Source of the DNA: Enemella evansiae
Lineage (GTDB): Bacteria; Actinomycetota; Actinomycetes; Propionibacteriales; Propionibacteriaceae
DNA length: 64,000 bases
Direction: 5' to 3'
Assembly: GCF_002250705.1 (NCBI RefSeq)
Contig: NZ_NMVP01000035.1
Span: forward strand, 62,001-126,000
Shown: one piece after another, positions 35,427 to 45,640 of the stretch
Layout of the letters: each line of letters begins with the position of its first letter
Position numbering within the stretch: position 1 is the first letter of the stretch
Position numbers and translations under genes: made by a program
The notes under the pieces: generated by a model
The model's database searches: none
Told to the model about the DNA's origin: nothing
Seen by the model: only the letters and a program-made list of their open reading frames with translations

Positions 35427-36797
35427 GTGCTGACCGATATCCTGCTGATCTTCGTCTTCATCGTCATCGGCGGCATCTTCGCCGGTGCCGAGATGGCGCT
35501 GGTCTCGCTGCGGGACAGCCAGATCAAACAGCTCGCCCATCGCGGCAAGCGGGGTGCCACGGTCGCCCGGTTGGCGGCGAATCCGAACACCTTCCTCTCC
35601 GCGGTCCAGATCGGGGTGACGCTGTCGGGTTTCCTGTCCTCGGCCTTCGGCGGCGCGACCCTGGCGAGTTCGTTGGCTCCCCAGCTGGTACGCCTCGGCC
35701 TGCCGGACAGTGCGGCGGACCTGACCGCGCTGGTGCTGATCACGATCGTCATCTCCTACTTCTCCATCGTGCTCTCCGAGCTGACCGCGAAACGGCTGGC
35801 GATGCAGCGCGCCGAGGGGTTCTCCCTCGCCCTGGCGCCGATGGTGAACGGCATCGCGACCGTGCTGAGGCCGGTGATCTGGTTCCTCGGCGTCTCCACC
35901 AACGTCGTCGTGCGGGTGCTCGGCGGTGACCCGCGGGCCGCCCGCGAGGAGGTCACCGACGAGGAGATCCGCTCGATGCTCGCCACCTCGCAGACGCTGG
36001 GCCCGGAGGAGCGACGGATCGTCGACGACGTCTTCGATGCGGGGGAGCGGTCGCTGCGCGAGGTGATGATCCCGCGCACCGAGGTCGACTTCATCGAAGG
36101 TGACCTGCCGGCGTACAAGGCGGTCCGGCTGATGGCCGACGCACCGCACAGCCGGTACCCGGTGATGCGCGATTCCGCCGACGACATCGCCGGTTTCGTG
36201 CACGTCCGCGACCTCTTCGACCCCGATGTCGCGACCCGCTCCACCCCGGTGATCGAGTACGCCCGGCCGGTGCTCGCCTTCCCCGAGACGGTCAAGGTGC
36301 TCTACGCGCTCAGCGAGATGCGCCGCAACGCCGCCCATCTGGCGATCGTCCGCGACGAATACGGCGGCACCGCCGGCATCGTCACCATGGAGGACCTGGT
36401 CGAGGAACTGGTCGGCGACATCACCGACGAATACGACGTGGTCACCCAGGAGGTGCCGGCCCCGGTGCACGAGCGCGTCGTCGACGGGTTGCTGTCGCTG
36501 GAGGACTTCGCCGACCAGACCGGGCTGCGGCTGGAGGAGGGCCCCTACGACACATTGGCCGGCTGGTTCATGGCCCGCCGCGGCCAGCTGCCGACCCTGG
36601 GCGCCGAACTCGAGACCGAGCTGATCCCGCTGGAGGACGCCGAGGTCGAGGAGCCGACCCCGCGGCGCTACCTGTTCACCGTCACCGACCTGGACGGCCG
36701 CCGGGCCGCCCGGATCCGGGTGAAGCGGCTGGAGAGCCCGCGCACCGACGCCCCGCGCACCGACCACCCGCGGACCGAGGGCTCGGCGACGAACTGA
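35427..36797 (+). CDS. CNNM/CBS-domain transporter (CorC/hemolysin family)
   Basis: 456 residues from GTG 35427. The N-terminal CNNM domain (about 1-190) has four hydrophobic helices, FAGAEMALVSLRDSQI and VQIGVTLSGFLSSAFGGATLA. Two CBS domains follow (MIPRTEVDFIEGDLPAYKAVRLMADAPHSRYPV and FPETVKVLYALSEMRRNAAHLAIVRDEYGGTAGIVTMEDLVEELVGDI), then a CorC_HlyC domain (about 345-430). CNNM proteins are linked to Mg2+ or Co2+ efflux and are often called hemolysins. The Asp/Pro/Arg-rich tail is low-complexity. trpS follows after 38 bases. Confidence 0.93.
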   Translation: MLTDILLIFVFIVIGGIFAGAEMALVSLRDSQIKQLAHRGKRGATVARLAANPNTFLSAVQIGVTLSGFLSSAFGGATLASSLAPQLVRLGLPDSAADLTALVLITIVISYFSIVLSELTAKRLAMQRAEGFSLALAPMVNGIATVLRPVIWFLGVSTNVVVRVLGGDPRAAREEVTDEEIRSMLATSQTLGPEERRIVDDVFDAGERSLREVMIPRTEVDFIEGDLPAYKAVRLMADAPHSRYPVMRDSADDIAGFVHVRDLFDPDVATRSTPVIEYARPVLAFPETVKVLYALSEMRRNAAHLAIVRDEYGGTAGIVTMEDLVEELVGDITDEYDVVTQEVPAPVHERVVDGLLSLEDFADQTGLRLEEGPYDTLAGWFMARRGQLPTLGAELETELIPLEDAEVEEPTPRRYLFTVTDLDGRRAARIRVKRLESPRTDAPRTDHPRTEGSATN

Positions 36798-36822
36798 TTG
36801 GCGACCCGGGCGGCGTACCCAG

Positions 36823-36828
36823 CAGAAT
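36823..36828 (+). promoter_or_regulatory. -10-like element for trpS
   Basis: CAGAAT lies seven bases before ATG 36836, which favours that start over the ATG at 36827 and suggests a leaderless mRNA. Confidence 0.4.
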
Positions 36829-36835
36829 GAGCAGC

Positions 36836-37855
36836 ATGCAGAACGCCAAGCCCCGCGCCCTCTCCCTGGCCCAGCCCAGTGCCGACTCGATGCACCTGGG
36901 GAACTACCTGGGGGCGCTGCGGCAGTGGGTGGACATGCAGGACGAGTTCGAGGCGTTCTTCGGGGTGGCGAACCTGCACGCACTGAACGAGAACCCGAAG
37001 CCGGAGGTGCTGCGCGAACGCAGCCTGGTCACCGCCGCACAGATCATCGGCGCCGGGATCGACCCTGAGCGCTCGGTGGTGTTCGTGCAGTCGCAGGTGC
37101 CCGAGCACACCCAGCTGATGTGGGCGCTGGCCCCGCTGACCGGCTTCGGCCGCGCCGAGCGGATGACCCAGTTCAAGGACAAGGCGGCCCGGCACGGTGC
37201 CGACTCGGCGAATGTCGGGTTGTTCATCTATCCGATCCTGATGGCCGCCGACATCCTGCTCTACCAGGCCGACAAGGTGCCGGTGGGGGAGGACCAGCGC
37301 CAGCATCTGGAGCTGACCCGGGATCTGGCGGAGAAGTTCAACGGCAGCTACGGCGAGACCTTCGTGGTACCGGGCCCGCACATCCTCAAGTCGGTCGGCA
37401 AGATCCAGGATCTGCAGGACCCGCTGATCAAGATGTCCAAGTCCACCCCGTCGGTGAACGGCCGGATCGATCTGCTCGACGAGCCGAAGGTGATCACCAA
37501 GCGGTTCAAGTCCGCGGTCACCGATTCCGGTACCGAGATCCGTTTCGATGAGGCCACCAAGCCGGGGGTGTCGAATCTGCTGAACATCCAGGCGGCCATC
37601 ACCGGTACGCCGATCGCGGAGCTGGAGCGGGACTACGAGGGCAAGATGTACGGCCATCTGAAGGTGGGTGTCGCCGAGGCCGTGCTCGATGTGCTGGGCC
37701 CGATCCGGGCCCGGACGATGGAGCTGCTCGACGACCGGGCCGAGCTGGAGCGGCTGCTCGACCGTGGTGCGGAGAAGGCACGCGAGGTCGCCGCCGCCAC
37801 GTTGACCGATGTCTATGACAAGATCGGGCTGCTGCAGCCCCCGGCCCGGGGGTGA
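36836..37855 (+). CDS. trpS: Tryptophan-tRNA ligase
   Basis: 339 residues, the usual length. The class I signatures are SMHLGNYLGALRQW near residue 18 (HIGH motif variant) and IKMSKS at about 199. The Trp-recognition region YPILMAADILLYQADKVPVGEDQRQHLEL is intact. It charges tRNA-Trp. It is followed after 16 bases by a phosphotransferase gene on the same strand; no T-box or attenuator is visible upstream. Confidence 0.96.
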   Translation: MQNAKPRALSLAQPSADSMHLGNYLGALRQWVDMQDEFEAFFGVANLHALNENPKPEVLRERSLVTAAQIIGAGIDPERSVVFVQSQVPEHTQLMWALAPLTGFGRAERMTQFKDKAARHGADSANVGLFIYPILMAADILLYQADKVPVGEDQRQHLELTRDLAEKFNGSYGETFVVPGPHILKSVGKIQDLQDPLIKMSKSTPSVNGRIDLLDEPKVITKRFKSAVTDSGTEIRFDEATKPGVSNLLNIQAAITGTPIAELERDYEGKMYGHLKVGVAEAVLDVLGPIRARTMELLDDRAELERLLDRGAEKAREVAAATLTDVYDKIGLLQPPARG

Positions 37856-37871
37856 ACGACCCGGAGAACAG

Positions 37872-39110
37872 ATGAGCGCCACCCTGCACGACCCCGACGG
37901 CTCGCGGTTGTTGACCACCGATCAGGTGGCCCCACTGCTGGCCGCGGCGGTCTCGCACGCCGGCGGCACGCTGGTCAGCTGGTCGCTGGATCATGTGGAC
38001 GCCAACCCCAGCCAGTCCACCACCGCGACCTACACCGCGGTCGTCGACTGGCCGTTCGGGCGGCGCAACGAGCTGCTCGGGGTGAGCGCCCGGGCGCATG
38101 GGCGTACGCCGACCGACGAGCGCGCGGAGATCTTCGCCGACGGTGATCGCGAGGCGGTGGTCTGGTTGTATCCGCGCGACCCGGATCTGCCGGGACTGGC
38201 GCGGGCGGCGTACCCGGAGGAGATGGCGAAGCTGCTGTCCGGTGTCGTCGGCGTACCGCTGCCCCCCGAACGCGTGCGGCTGGACATGATCGGTTATCGG
38301 CCCAGGCGGCGGGCGGTGCTGCGCGCCACCACCGAACTGCCCACCCCGCAGGGCCCGCGGCGCACCGTGTTCTATGTCAAGGTGCTGCGCGAGGCGCTGT
38401 TCGGCGAGGTGCGCCACCGCCACGAGATGCTGCGCGCGGCCGGGGTACCGGCACCGCGGGTCGCGGCCGCCACCGGTGACTGCCTGCTGGTGCTCGACGA
38501 ACTGCCGGGAATCCCGCTGAGCAAGGCGATCTTCGATCCCGAACCGCCCTGCACCGCCGAGCAGCTGATCTGGGTGCTGGACTCGATGCCCCGGCAGGTC
38601 GCGGCGTTGCCGCGGCGGGCGCCCTGGTCGGATTCGGTGCGGCACTACGCCGAGATGGTCACCCAGGCGATGCCGACCCTGGAGCACCGGCTGCGCTGGC
38701 TGGCCGATGAGATCAGCAACGGGCTGGCCTCGGTGCCGCTCGGTGACGAACCCACCCACGGCGACTTCCACGAGGGGCAGATCCATGTGGCCGGTGGGCA
38801 GATCTGTGGGCTGCTCGATGTGGACACAATCGGCCCCGGTCGGCGCGCCGACGACCTGGCCTGCCTGGTCGCGCACCTGTCGACCGTGCAGCGGATGAAC
38901 GCCCAGCAGGCCGCCCGGGTCCGGCACCTGCTCGCCACCTGGGTACCGGTCTTCGACGAGCGCGTCGACCCCACCGAACTGCGGCTGCGCGCCGCCGCCG
39001 TGGTGATCTCGCTCGCCACCGGCCCCTATCGCGGCCAGGAGCAGAACTGGCAGGCCGAGACCGTCGGCATCGTTGACGCCGCCGAGACCCTGGTCTCCCA
39101 GGTCCTCTGA
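37872..39110 (+). CDS. Aminoglycoside phosphotransferase (APH)-fold kinase
   Basis: 412 residues. The catalytic loop THGDFHEGQIHV (about 295-306) and the DFG-equivalent LLDVDTIGPGRRADDLACLV are the APH/choline-kinase signatures; upstream are RTVFYVKVLREALFGEV (the ATP-binding lysine) and LLVLDELPGIPL (hinge). The N-terminal ~140 residues are an extra domain seen in maltokinase-like proteins. The substrate is unknown; the family includes sugar, choline and antibiotic kinases. It is probably co-transcribed with trpS. Confidence 0.82.
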   Translation: MSATLHDPDGSRLLTTDQVAPLLAAAVSHAGGTLVSWSLDHVDANPSQSTTATYTAVVDWPFGRRNELLGVSARAHGRTPTDERAEIFADGDREAVVWLYPRDPDLPGLARAAYPEEMAKLLSGVVGVPLPPERVRLDMIGYRPRRRAVLRATTELPTPQGPRRTVFYVKVLREALFGEVRHRHEMLRAAGVPAPRVAAATGDCLLVLDELPGIPLSKAIFDPEPPCTAEQLIWVLDSMPRQVAALPRRAPWSDSVRHYAEMVTQAMPTLEHRLRWLADEISNGLASVPLGDEPTHGDFHEGQIHVAGGQICGLLDVDTIGPGRRADDLACLVAHLSTVQRMNAQQAARVRHLLATWVPVFDERVDPTELRLRAAAVVISLATGPYRGQEQNWQAETVGIVDAAETLVSQVL

Positions 39111-39124
39111 GTTCGGGACCCCCG

Positions 39125-39185
39125 CTCATCGAGTAGCCCGCCATGCGGAGCGCCAGCGGAGCAATGGCGGGCGTGTCGAGATGAG
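39125..39185. repeat. Dispersed palindromic repeat, copy 4
   Basis: CTCATCGAGTA and GTGTCGAGATGAG flank arms GCCCGCCAT and ATGGCGGGC, the reverse orientation to copies 2 and 3. Confidence 0.7.
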
Positions 39186-39204
39186 GCGGCTGGTCGAGCG
39201 CAGC

Positions 39205-39286
39205 GATCTTGCACCCGTTCGGTCCACTGTGCACCCGTTCCTTGCGGGTGCAGTGGGTGCACGATGAACCGAACGGGTGCAAGATC
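39205..39286. repeat. Nested palindrome flanking the AbiEi/DUF559 gene, left copy
   Basis: An 82-base inverted repeat: the outer arms GATCTTGCACCCGTTCGGT pair with 39268-39286, and GTGCACCC/GGGTGCAC pair inside. A near copy lies at 40316-40392. The gene between them ends 15 bases to the right. Confidence 0.85.
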
Positions 39287-39300
39287 GGCGATGCGGCTTT

Positions 39301-40239
39301 TCACGCCCCGGCGCGGAAGCCCAGCTGGCGGCCGCGGGTGAGCAGTTTGCGGAAGGCCTCGCGATCGTCGAGGTCGCGCCAGATCCACCGGATCACCCAG
39401 TACCCCTGGCGGCGCAGAGCTTCTTCGCGCTGCTTCTCGGACAGGATCACCTCGGAGATGTCCTGGCCCGGTTTCAGCATCCGGCCATACTTGATCTGTC
39501 CGTCGAACTCACCGACCACGCGGCAGTCGTCCCAGAGGAAGTCGGGGCGGGCCACGTAGTCGCCCTCCTCGTTGTAGATCTTCACCTGCAACCGTGGCGC
39601 GGGCACCCCGAGCTCATGCATCAGCCAGCGCGAGTGTGACTCACCGACCGACTCACTGGCCGCGTCCCCGAAGCGCACCACCTCGCGGGCCGTCACATTG
39701 CCGGGTGCCCGGTGCTCATCGAGGAGTTCGAGCACCTCGGCGCGGTCCAGCCCACGGGCCAGTGCCCTGTCGACGGCGGCAACGGCATGGATCGGAGGGA
39801 GTACGCGCGCCAGATCCATCACGGTCCAGGCGAGCGAGGTGATCGGTCCGTGCTCACCGGCCACGACATGGTCGGTCGGCACCCTGCCGCGGTGCAGATG
39901 CAGGGAGCCACCGACCTTGCCGCTGGCCCCCGGGCGGGTGATCTGCACCGGGCCGAGCATCGTGTCGGGCACCGGGAGATCGTGGGCCAGCGCCGCAGAG
40001 AGGTGGCTGAGACAGGCGCCCGGTCGTAATCGGGGCACCGTCGCTTCGATGCGCTGCAGGTGCTCGAGTTCCTTGGCGGTTCGGGCACCTGGCCCGGCAT
40101 CGGACGAGCTGGCACCGTCCGACTCGGGGGTGCGATAGACACCGCGGCGCACCTGGATGAGCCTGCCCGCGGCGACCTCGATCCTGATCTCATGGGGTCG
40201 AAGCCCCTTGGCCGCGAGCTCTTTGCTGGTGATGAACAT
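39301..40239 (-). CDS. AbiEi-type HTH plus DUF559/restriction-nuclease-like protein
   Basis: 312 residues from ATG 40239; earlier in-frame codons run into the flanking palindrome. The N-terminal ~50 residues (FITSKELAAKGLRPHEIRIEVAAGRLIQVRRGVYRTPE) form the winged helix of type IV antitoxin AbiEi-like proteins. The C-terminal ~110 residues carry a possible PD-(D/E)XK nuclease core: ESHSRWLMHELGVP, RPDFLWDDCRVVGEFDGQIKYGR and the closing EALRRQGYWVIRWIWRDL. No cognate AbiEii toxin gene is adjacent. It is bounded on both sides by near-identical 80-base palindromes. Confidence 0.8.
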   Translation of the reverse strand: MFITSKELAAKGLRPHEIRIEVAAGRLIQVRRGVYRTPESDGASSSDAGPGARTAKELEHLQRIEATVPRLRPGACLSHLSAALAHDLPVPDTMLGPVQITRPGASGKVGGSLHLHRGRVPTDHVVAGEHGPITSLAWTVMDLARVLPPIHAVAAVDRALARGLDRAEVLELLDEHRAPGNVTAREVVRFGDAASESVGESHSRWLMHELGVPAPRLQVKIYNEEGDYVARPDFLWDDCRVVGEFDGQIKYGRMLKPGQDISEVILSEKQREEALRRQGYWVIRWIWRDLDDREAFRKLLTRGRQLGFRAGA

Positions 40240-40315
40240 CCACCCAGCCCAGCGCAACTCCGGCGCCGATGGGGCGGTGGGACGGGTTTCGGCCCGAAAT
40301 CTGTGGACAACTTCT

Positions 40316-40392
40316 GATCTTGCACCCGTTGGGTCCACTGTGCACCCAATCCTCGCGCGTGCAGTGGGTGCACGATGAACCGAACGGGTGCA
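40316..40392. repeat. Nested palindrome flanking the AbiEi/DUF559 gene, right copy
   Basis: It matches the left copy in arms and core (GATCTTGCACCCGTT, GTGCACCC, CAGTGGGTGCACGATGAACC), with a few substitutions and the last five bases missing. It is in the same orientation as the left copy. Confidence 0.8.
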
Positions 40393-40401
40393 GGAACGAA
40401 C

Positions 40402-40431
40402 GGGCCCCGGAACCGATTGGTCCCGGGGCCC
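40402..40431 (-). terminator. Hairpin after the NucH-LGFP gene
   Basis: GGGCCCCGG pairs with CCGGGGCCC, with inner ACC/GGT, across positions 40402-40431, 19 bases beyond the stop at 40450. Confidence 0.7.
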
Positions 40432-40449
40432 GCTCAGCGCGTCAACGGT

Positions 40450-43400
40450 TCAGCCGCTGATCCCGCGTGCGGAGTTCCAGGTGATCGTGCCGCCCTGGAA
40501 GTTCTGCTTGCACTCCCAGGCGCCGTTCACCGGCCCGCAGACCTCCCGGAAGGTCGGGTAGCCGTAGCGGCCGGTCTCCCAGCCGGTGGAGCCCCAGTAG
40601 TCACCGATCAGGCCCCAGGTCGCCCAGGCGCCGGAGTAGGGCGAGTAGTGGATCATCCCGCCCTGGAAGCGCTGGGCGCAGCCGCCGTCACGCAGGCCGC
40701 AGAACTCGCCCTCGATCGGGTAGCCGAGCTGGCTGGTCTCCCAGCCCAGCTGGGCGTACCGGTCGTAGATCGCGCCGTAGACCGGCTGCGCACCGGTGGC
40801 CGGGCTCCAGGCGATCAGCCCGCCCTGGAAGCGCTGGGTGCAACCACCATCGCGCAGCCCGCAGATCTCATCGCCGGTCGGGTAGCCGAGGATGCTGGTC
40901 TCCCAGCGCATGCTCGCGTACCGCTCCCCGATGGCACCCCAGACCGGATGCGCACCGGTCGCCTGGGTGAAGTAGATCAATCCGCCCTGGAAACGCTGCG
41001 CGCAGCCACCATCACGCAGCCCGCAGAACTCGTCCGAGGTCGGGTAGCCGAGCTGGCCGGTCTCCCAGCCGAGGCTGGCCCACTTGTCCAGGATCGCGCC
41101 CCGCACCCACTGCGGAGCGGTGGAGTTCGAGTCGTAGATCCCGCCGCCCGCGAAGTAGCGGAAGCAGCCGCCGTCGCGGAGCCCGCAGTTCTCCGGTCCC
41201 CGGGCCGGACCGACCGGTCCCTGCTCGCCGCCGAGCGACTTCCACTTGGCGGTGATCGGCGAGTCCGGCGTGGGCGTCGGCGTCGGGGAGGGCGTCGGAG
41301 TCGGCGTGGGCGTCGGGGTCGGTGTCGGCGTGGGTGTCGGGTTCGGACCACCGGCCGCCTGCAACCCGACCAGCGCCGGGTCGTGATCGGAGGCCGCCCA
41401 GACATCGGGGGTGTAGAAGTCGGTCACGTTGTAGTTGCGCCGCGAATACTGCATCGCCACCGACTCCGCGGCGTTGATCGCCCAGATCCCGGCACCGGAG
41501 ACCAGTTTCTGGGCCTCGGCATTGGCGAAGATGTGGTCCAGCGAACCGACCCGGCCACCGAACTGGTAGGTCGGCTCATCGGGGTTCTCGACGTTCTTGT
41601 ATCCCGCCGCCTCGATGATCTGGACCGGTTCCTCCTTGCTGTAGGAGTTGAAGTCACCGATCAGCAGCACCGGCTTGCCGGCGAAGGTCTGCTCCGCCCA
41701 GCCGGTCACCGCGGTCGCCTGCTCCTTGCGGGCCGGGTTGGAGTTGCCCTGCCCGGTGCCGTCGTCGGGGCCGGAGCCCTTGGACTTGAAGTGGTTCGCG
41801 ATCGCGACGAAGTTCAGCGAGGTGCTGGTCGAGCGGAACTCCTGCGCCAGCGGGTAACGGGCGTTGGCGAACGCATCGTCCAGCTGGATCTGCGAGGCCC
41901 CGACCGGGGCCACCTTGCCCTTGTTGTAGATGAACGCGGTCCGGATCACGTCCTCACCGCTGGGAGTGACCAGCGGGCTCGGTACCGCGGCCCAGTTGCC
42001 ACCGGCGGCGTTCAGCTGCTCCACCAGGTGGTTCAGGGTGTAGTCCCGGTCGCGCTTGATCCAGGTCAGCCCGGCCGAGTTCTCCACCTCCATCAGCCCG
42101 ATGACATCGGCCCCGGAGGTGTTGATCGCCTTCACCACCTTGTTCTGCTGATCGGTGAACGCGCTCGGGGTCCAGGCGCCACGCACCTCGCAGTCCCGCG
42201 CGGTGACCGGCGTACCGTTCCGGTCGGTGTAGGCGTTGCACGGCTTGACCGCGTTCTCCTGCTCACCCAGATCGGTGAAGTAGTTGAGGATGTTGAAGGT
42301 GGCGACCTTCAGCTCGCCGGGAACCTGCGGCGGCGCGGCCGGCCGGTCGTTCTCGCTGGTGATCGGGATCAGGTCCGAGCCACTGCCGACGACCTGCCCG
42401 GTCGGCTGGAAGTTCCACTGGAAGCGATAGTCCAGGATCACCGGTTTGGTGAACTCCAGCTGCGAGCCGACCCGGCGCGGGGTCTCCTGCGACAGGTAGG
42501 GCAGCGGCGATCCCTTCGCGGTGGCATTGGTCTGGTAGTTCCAGCTGGAGCCGTCGTCGAGGGTGATCAGCTTCTTCACCTGCTCGGCCTCGTACGCCGC
42601 CGCCTGCTGGTAGGGCACCCGGTCGGTCGGGGTGTAGAGCGGCTTGTCGCCGAACGCCATCCCGAGCTGGCCGAACTGGTTCAGCTGGTAGTTGTCGGAG
42701 ATCGTGTACGTCCCGGCGGGCTGCACCAGCATCCCCTCGTACGCCTCCTTGTCGGCATCGGTGACCGGCAGGGTGGCCAGCGGCGTCGGTACCACCGGCG
42801 CACAGCCCTCCACCGCGGACAGCGTGATCCCGGTCAGCTCGGTCAGCGACTGGGCGCCGCTGGTCGCGCTCCCCGGGTATTCGGTCACCTTGCCGGTGAC
42901 GTCGTAGCAGCGGCCGACCGCGACCGAGGTGTTGCCGAACGCGAACACTCCGTCCGAGGCCTGGCCGGCGGCCTTCGGCGTACCGCCGGAACCCGGGGTC
43001 TGCAGATAGAAGCCGTTGAAGCCACCGGTCGGGTAGTTGGCGGTGACCACCCCGCGCACGGTGACGGTCTGGTCCACCAGCGGCGAACGGTCACCGGGGC
43101 CCTGTACCTCGGCGATCGGCACCGGTGCACCCGGGGTGACCGGGGCCGTCGGGGTGGCGGTCGGGCTGGCCGTCGGTGTCGGGGTGGTGGTCGGCGGGGG
43201 CGTGCTGCCACCGCCGTTGGTCGGGCTCGGGTCACCGGTCCGGAAGTCGGCGGCATTGTTGTCGGTGTCCTCACCCGGGACGGTCCGGAACGCCGAGGTG
43301 GAGTTGGTCAGCGCCGGGGTGGCCGCACCCTCGAACCGGCTGGCGGTGCCGTAACCGACCAGGTCCACCACCGCACCGGCGGCATCGGTCAGCTGCACCG

Positions 43401-43893
43401 CGCCACTGGACGCCGACATCGCGAGCCCACAGGTCACCTCCGGGGTCGGCAGCGCCGCACCCCCACCGGTGCCGGCGGCCTGCTGGGTGAGGAAGTACGC
43501 CGTCGGCTGCACGGTGCCGGTCAGCGTGCAGGTGCCACCGGAGCCGCCGCTGGCGGAGAAGTATTCGAGCTTCCACCCGGTGACGTCGATGGCGGCGGCC
43601 GTCGGGTTGTAGAGCTCGATGAAGTCGTTCTTCAGCGGGGCACCGGAGTTGCCGCCGCCGCCGTAGACCTCGTTGATCACCAGGTGATCGCTGGCCTTCG
43701 GGGCTGCCGGGGCCGCCGGGGCCGCAGCGGTGCCGCCGGTCGAGGTCGGGTTCGGAGTGGGCTGTGGCGCGACCGGTGCGGCGTACGCCGGTGTCGCGAC
43801 CAGGGCCGAACCGGCACAGAGCAGGCTGGCCACCGCCGCGAGCGCCGCGCGCGGTCTGATCCGCGTCGTGGGTCGGATCCGTGACTTGGTCAT
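40450..43893 (-). CDS. Secreted ExeM/NucH-type nuclease with lamin-tail domain and LGFP repeats
   Basis: 1147 residues. Signal peptide to ATPAYAA (about 39), then a lamin-tail domain (SDHLVINEVYGGGGNSGAPLKNDFIELYN, about 68-200), a Thr/Pro linker, an OB-like region (PLVDQTVTVRGVVTANYPTGGFNGFYLQT) and an endonuclease/exonuclease/phosphatase domain (VATFNILNYF, GLMEVEN, LLIGDFNS, ASDHDPALVGL). A PTPT linker at about 875-900 leads to about five LGFP-type repeats with the pattern LGYPTxDExCGLRDGGCxQxFQGG. The enzyme should degrade extracellular DNA and the LGFP array attach it to the cell wall. It is divergent from the mutase catalytic gene. Confidence 0.93.
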   Translation of the reverse strand: MTKSRIRPTTRIRPRAALAAVASLLCAGSALVATPAYAAPVAPQPTPNPTSTGGTAAAPAAPAAPKASDHLVINEVYGGGGNSGAPLKNDFIELYNPTAAAIDVTGWKLEYFSASGGSGGTCTLTGTVQPTAYFLTQQAAGTGGGAALPTPEVTCGLAMSASSGAVQLTDAAGAVVDLVGYGTASRFEGAATPALTNSTSAFRTVPGEDTDNNAADFRTGDPSPTNGGGSTPPPTTTPTPTASPTATPTAPVTPGAPVPIAEVQGPGDRSPLVDQTVTVRGVVTANYPTGGFNGFYLQTPGSGGTPKAAGQASDGVFAFGNTSVAVGRCYDVTGKVTEYPGSATSGAQSLTELTGITLSAVEGCAPVVPTPLATLPVTDADKEAYEGMLVQPAGTYTISDNYQLNQFGQLGMAFGDKPLYTPTDRVPYQQAAAYEAEQVKKLITLDDGSSWNYQTNATAKGSPLPYLSQETPRRVGSQLEFTKPVILDYRFQWNFQPTGQVVGSGSDLIPITSENDRPAAPPQVPGELKVATFNILNYFTDLGEQENAVKPCNAYTDRNGTPVTARDCEVRGAWTPSAFTDQQNKVVKAINTSGADVIGLMEVENSAGLTWIKRDRDYTLNHLVEQLNAAGGNWAAVPSPLVTPSGEDVIRTAFIYNKGKVAPVGASQIQLDDAFANARYPLAQEFRSTSTSLNFVAIANHFKSKGSGPDDGTGQGNSNPARKEQATAVTGWAEQTFAGKPVLLIGDFNSYSKEEPVQIIEAAGYKNVENPDEPTYQFGGRVGSLDHIFANAEAQKLVSGAGIWAINAAESVAMQYSRRNYNVTDFYTPDVWAASDHDPALVGLQAAGGPNPTPTPTPTPTPTPTPTPSPTPTPTPDSPITAKWKSLGGEQGPVGPARGPENCGLRDGGCFRYFAGGGIYDSNSTAPQWVRGAILDKWASLGWETGQLGYPTSDEFCGLRDGGCAQRFQGGLIYFTQATGAHPVWGAIGERYASMRWETSILGYPTGDEICGLRDGGCTQRFQGGLIAWSPATGAQPVYGAIYDRYAQLGWETSQLGYPIEGEFCGLRDGGCAQRFQGGMIHYSPYSGAWATWGLIGDYWGSTGWETGRYGYPTFREVCGPVNGAWECKQNFQGGTITWNSARGISG

Positions 43894-44046
43894 GGGTGAG
43901 GGCTCCCCGGGTCTGGTGGATGGGCGTGGAACAACCTGAAGCTATCGGCTCGGCGCCGGTCTGGGGACCCCGCAAGTTCCACGCTGCCAAAGATTCACCG
44001 GCGGTCCGTCAGGCCGTTACCTGAGTTCAACCGCCGGGGGCGCGAG

Positions 44047-44052
44047 TATGGT
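44047..44052 (+). promoter_or_regulatory. -10-like element for the mutase catalytic subunit
   Basis: TATGGT lies seven bases before ATG 44060. The alternative ATG at 44048 sits inside this box, so 44060 is preferred. Confidence 0.5.
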
Positions 44053-44059
44053 GCTCCCC

Positions 44060-45626
<1,567 letters not shown>

Positions 45627-45640
<14 letters not shown>

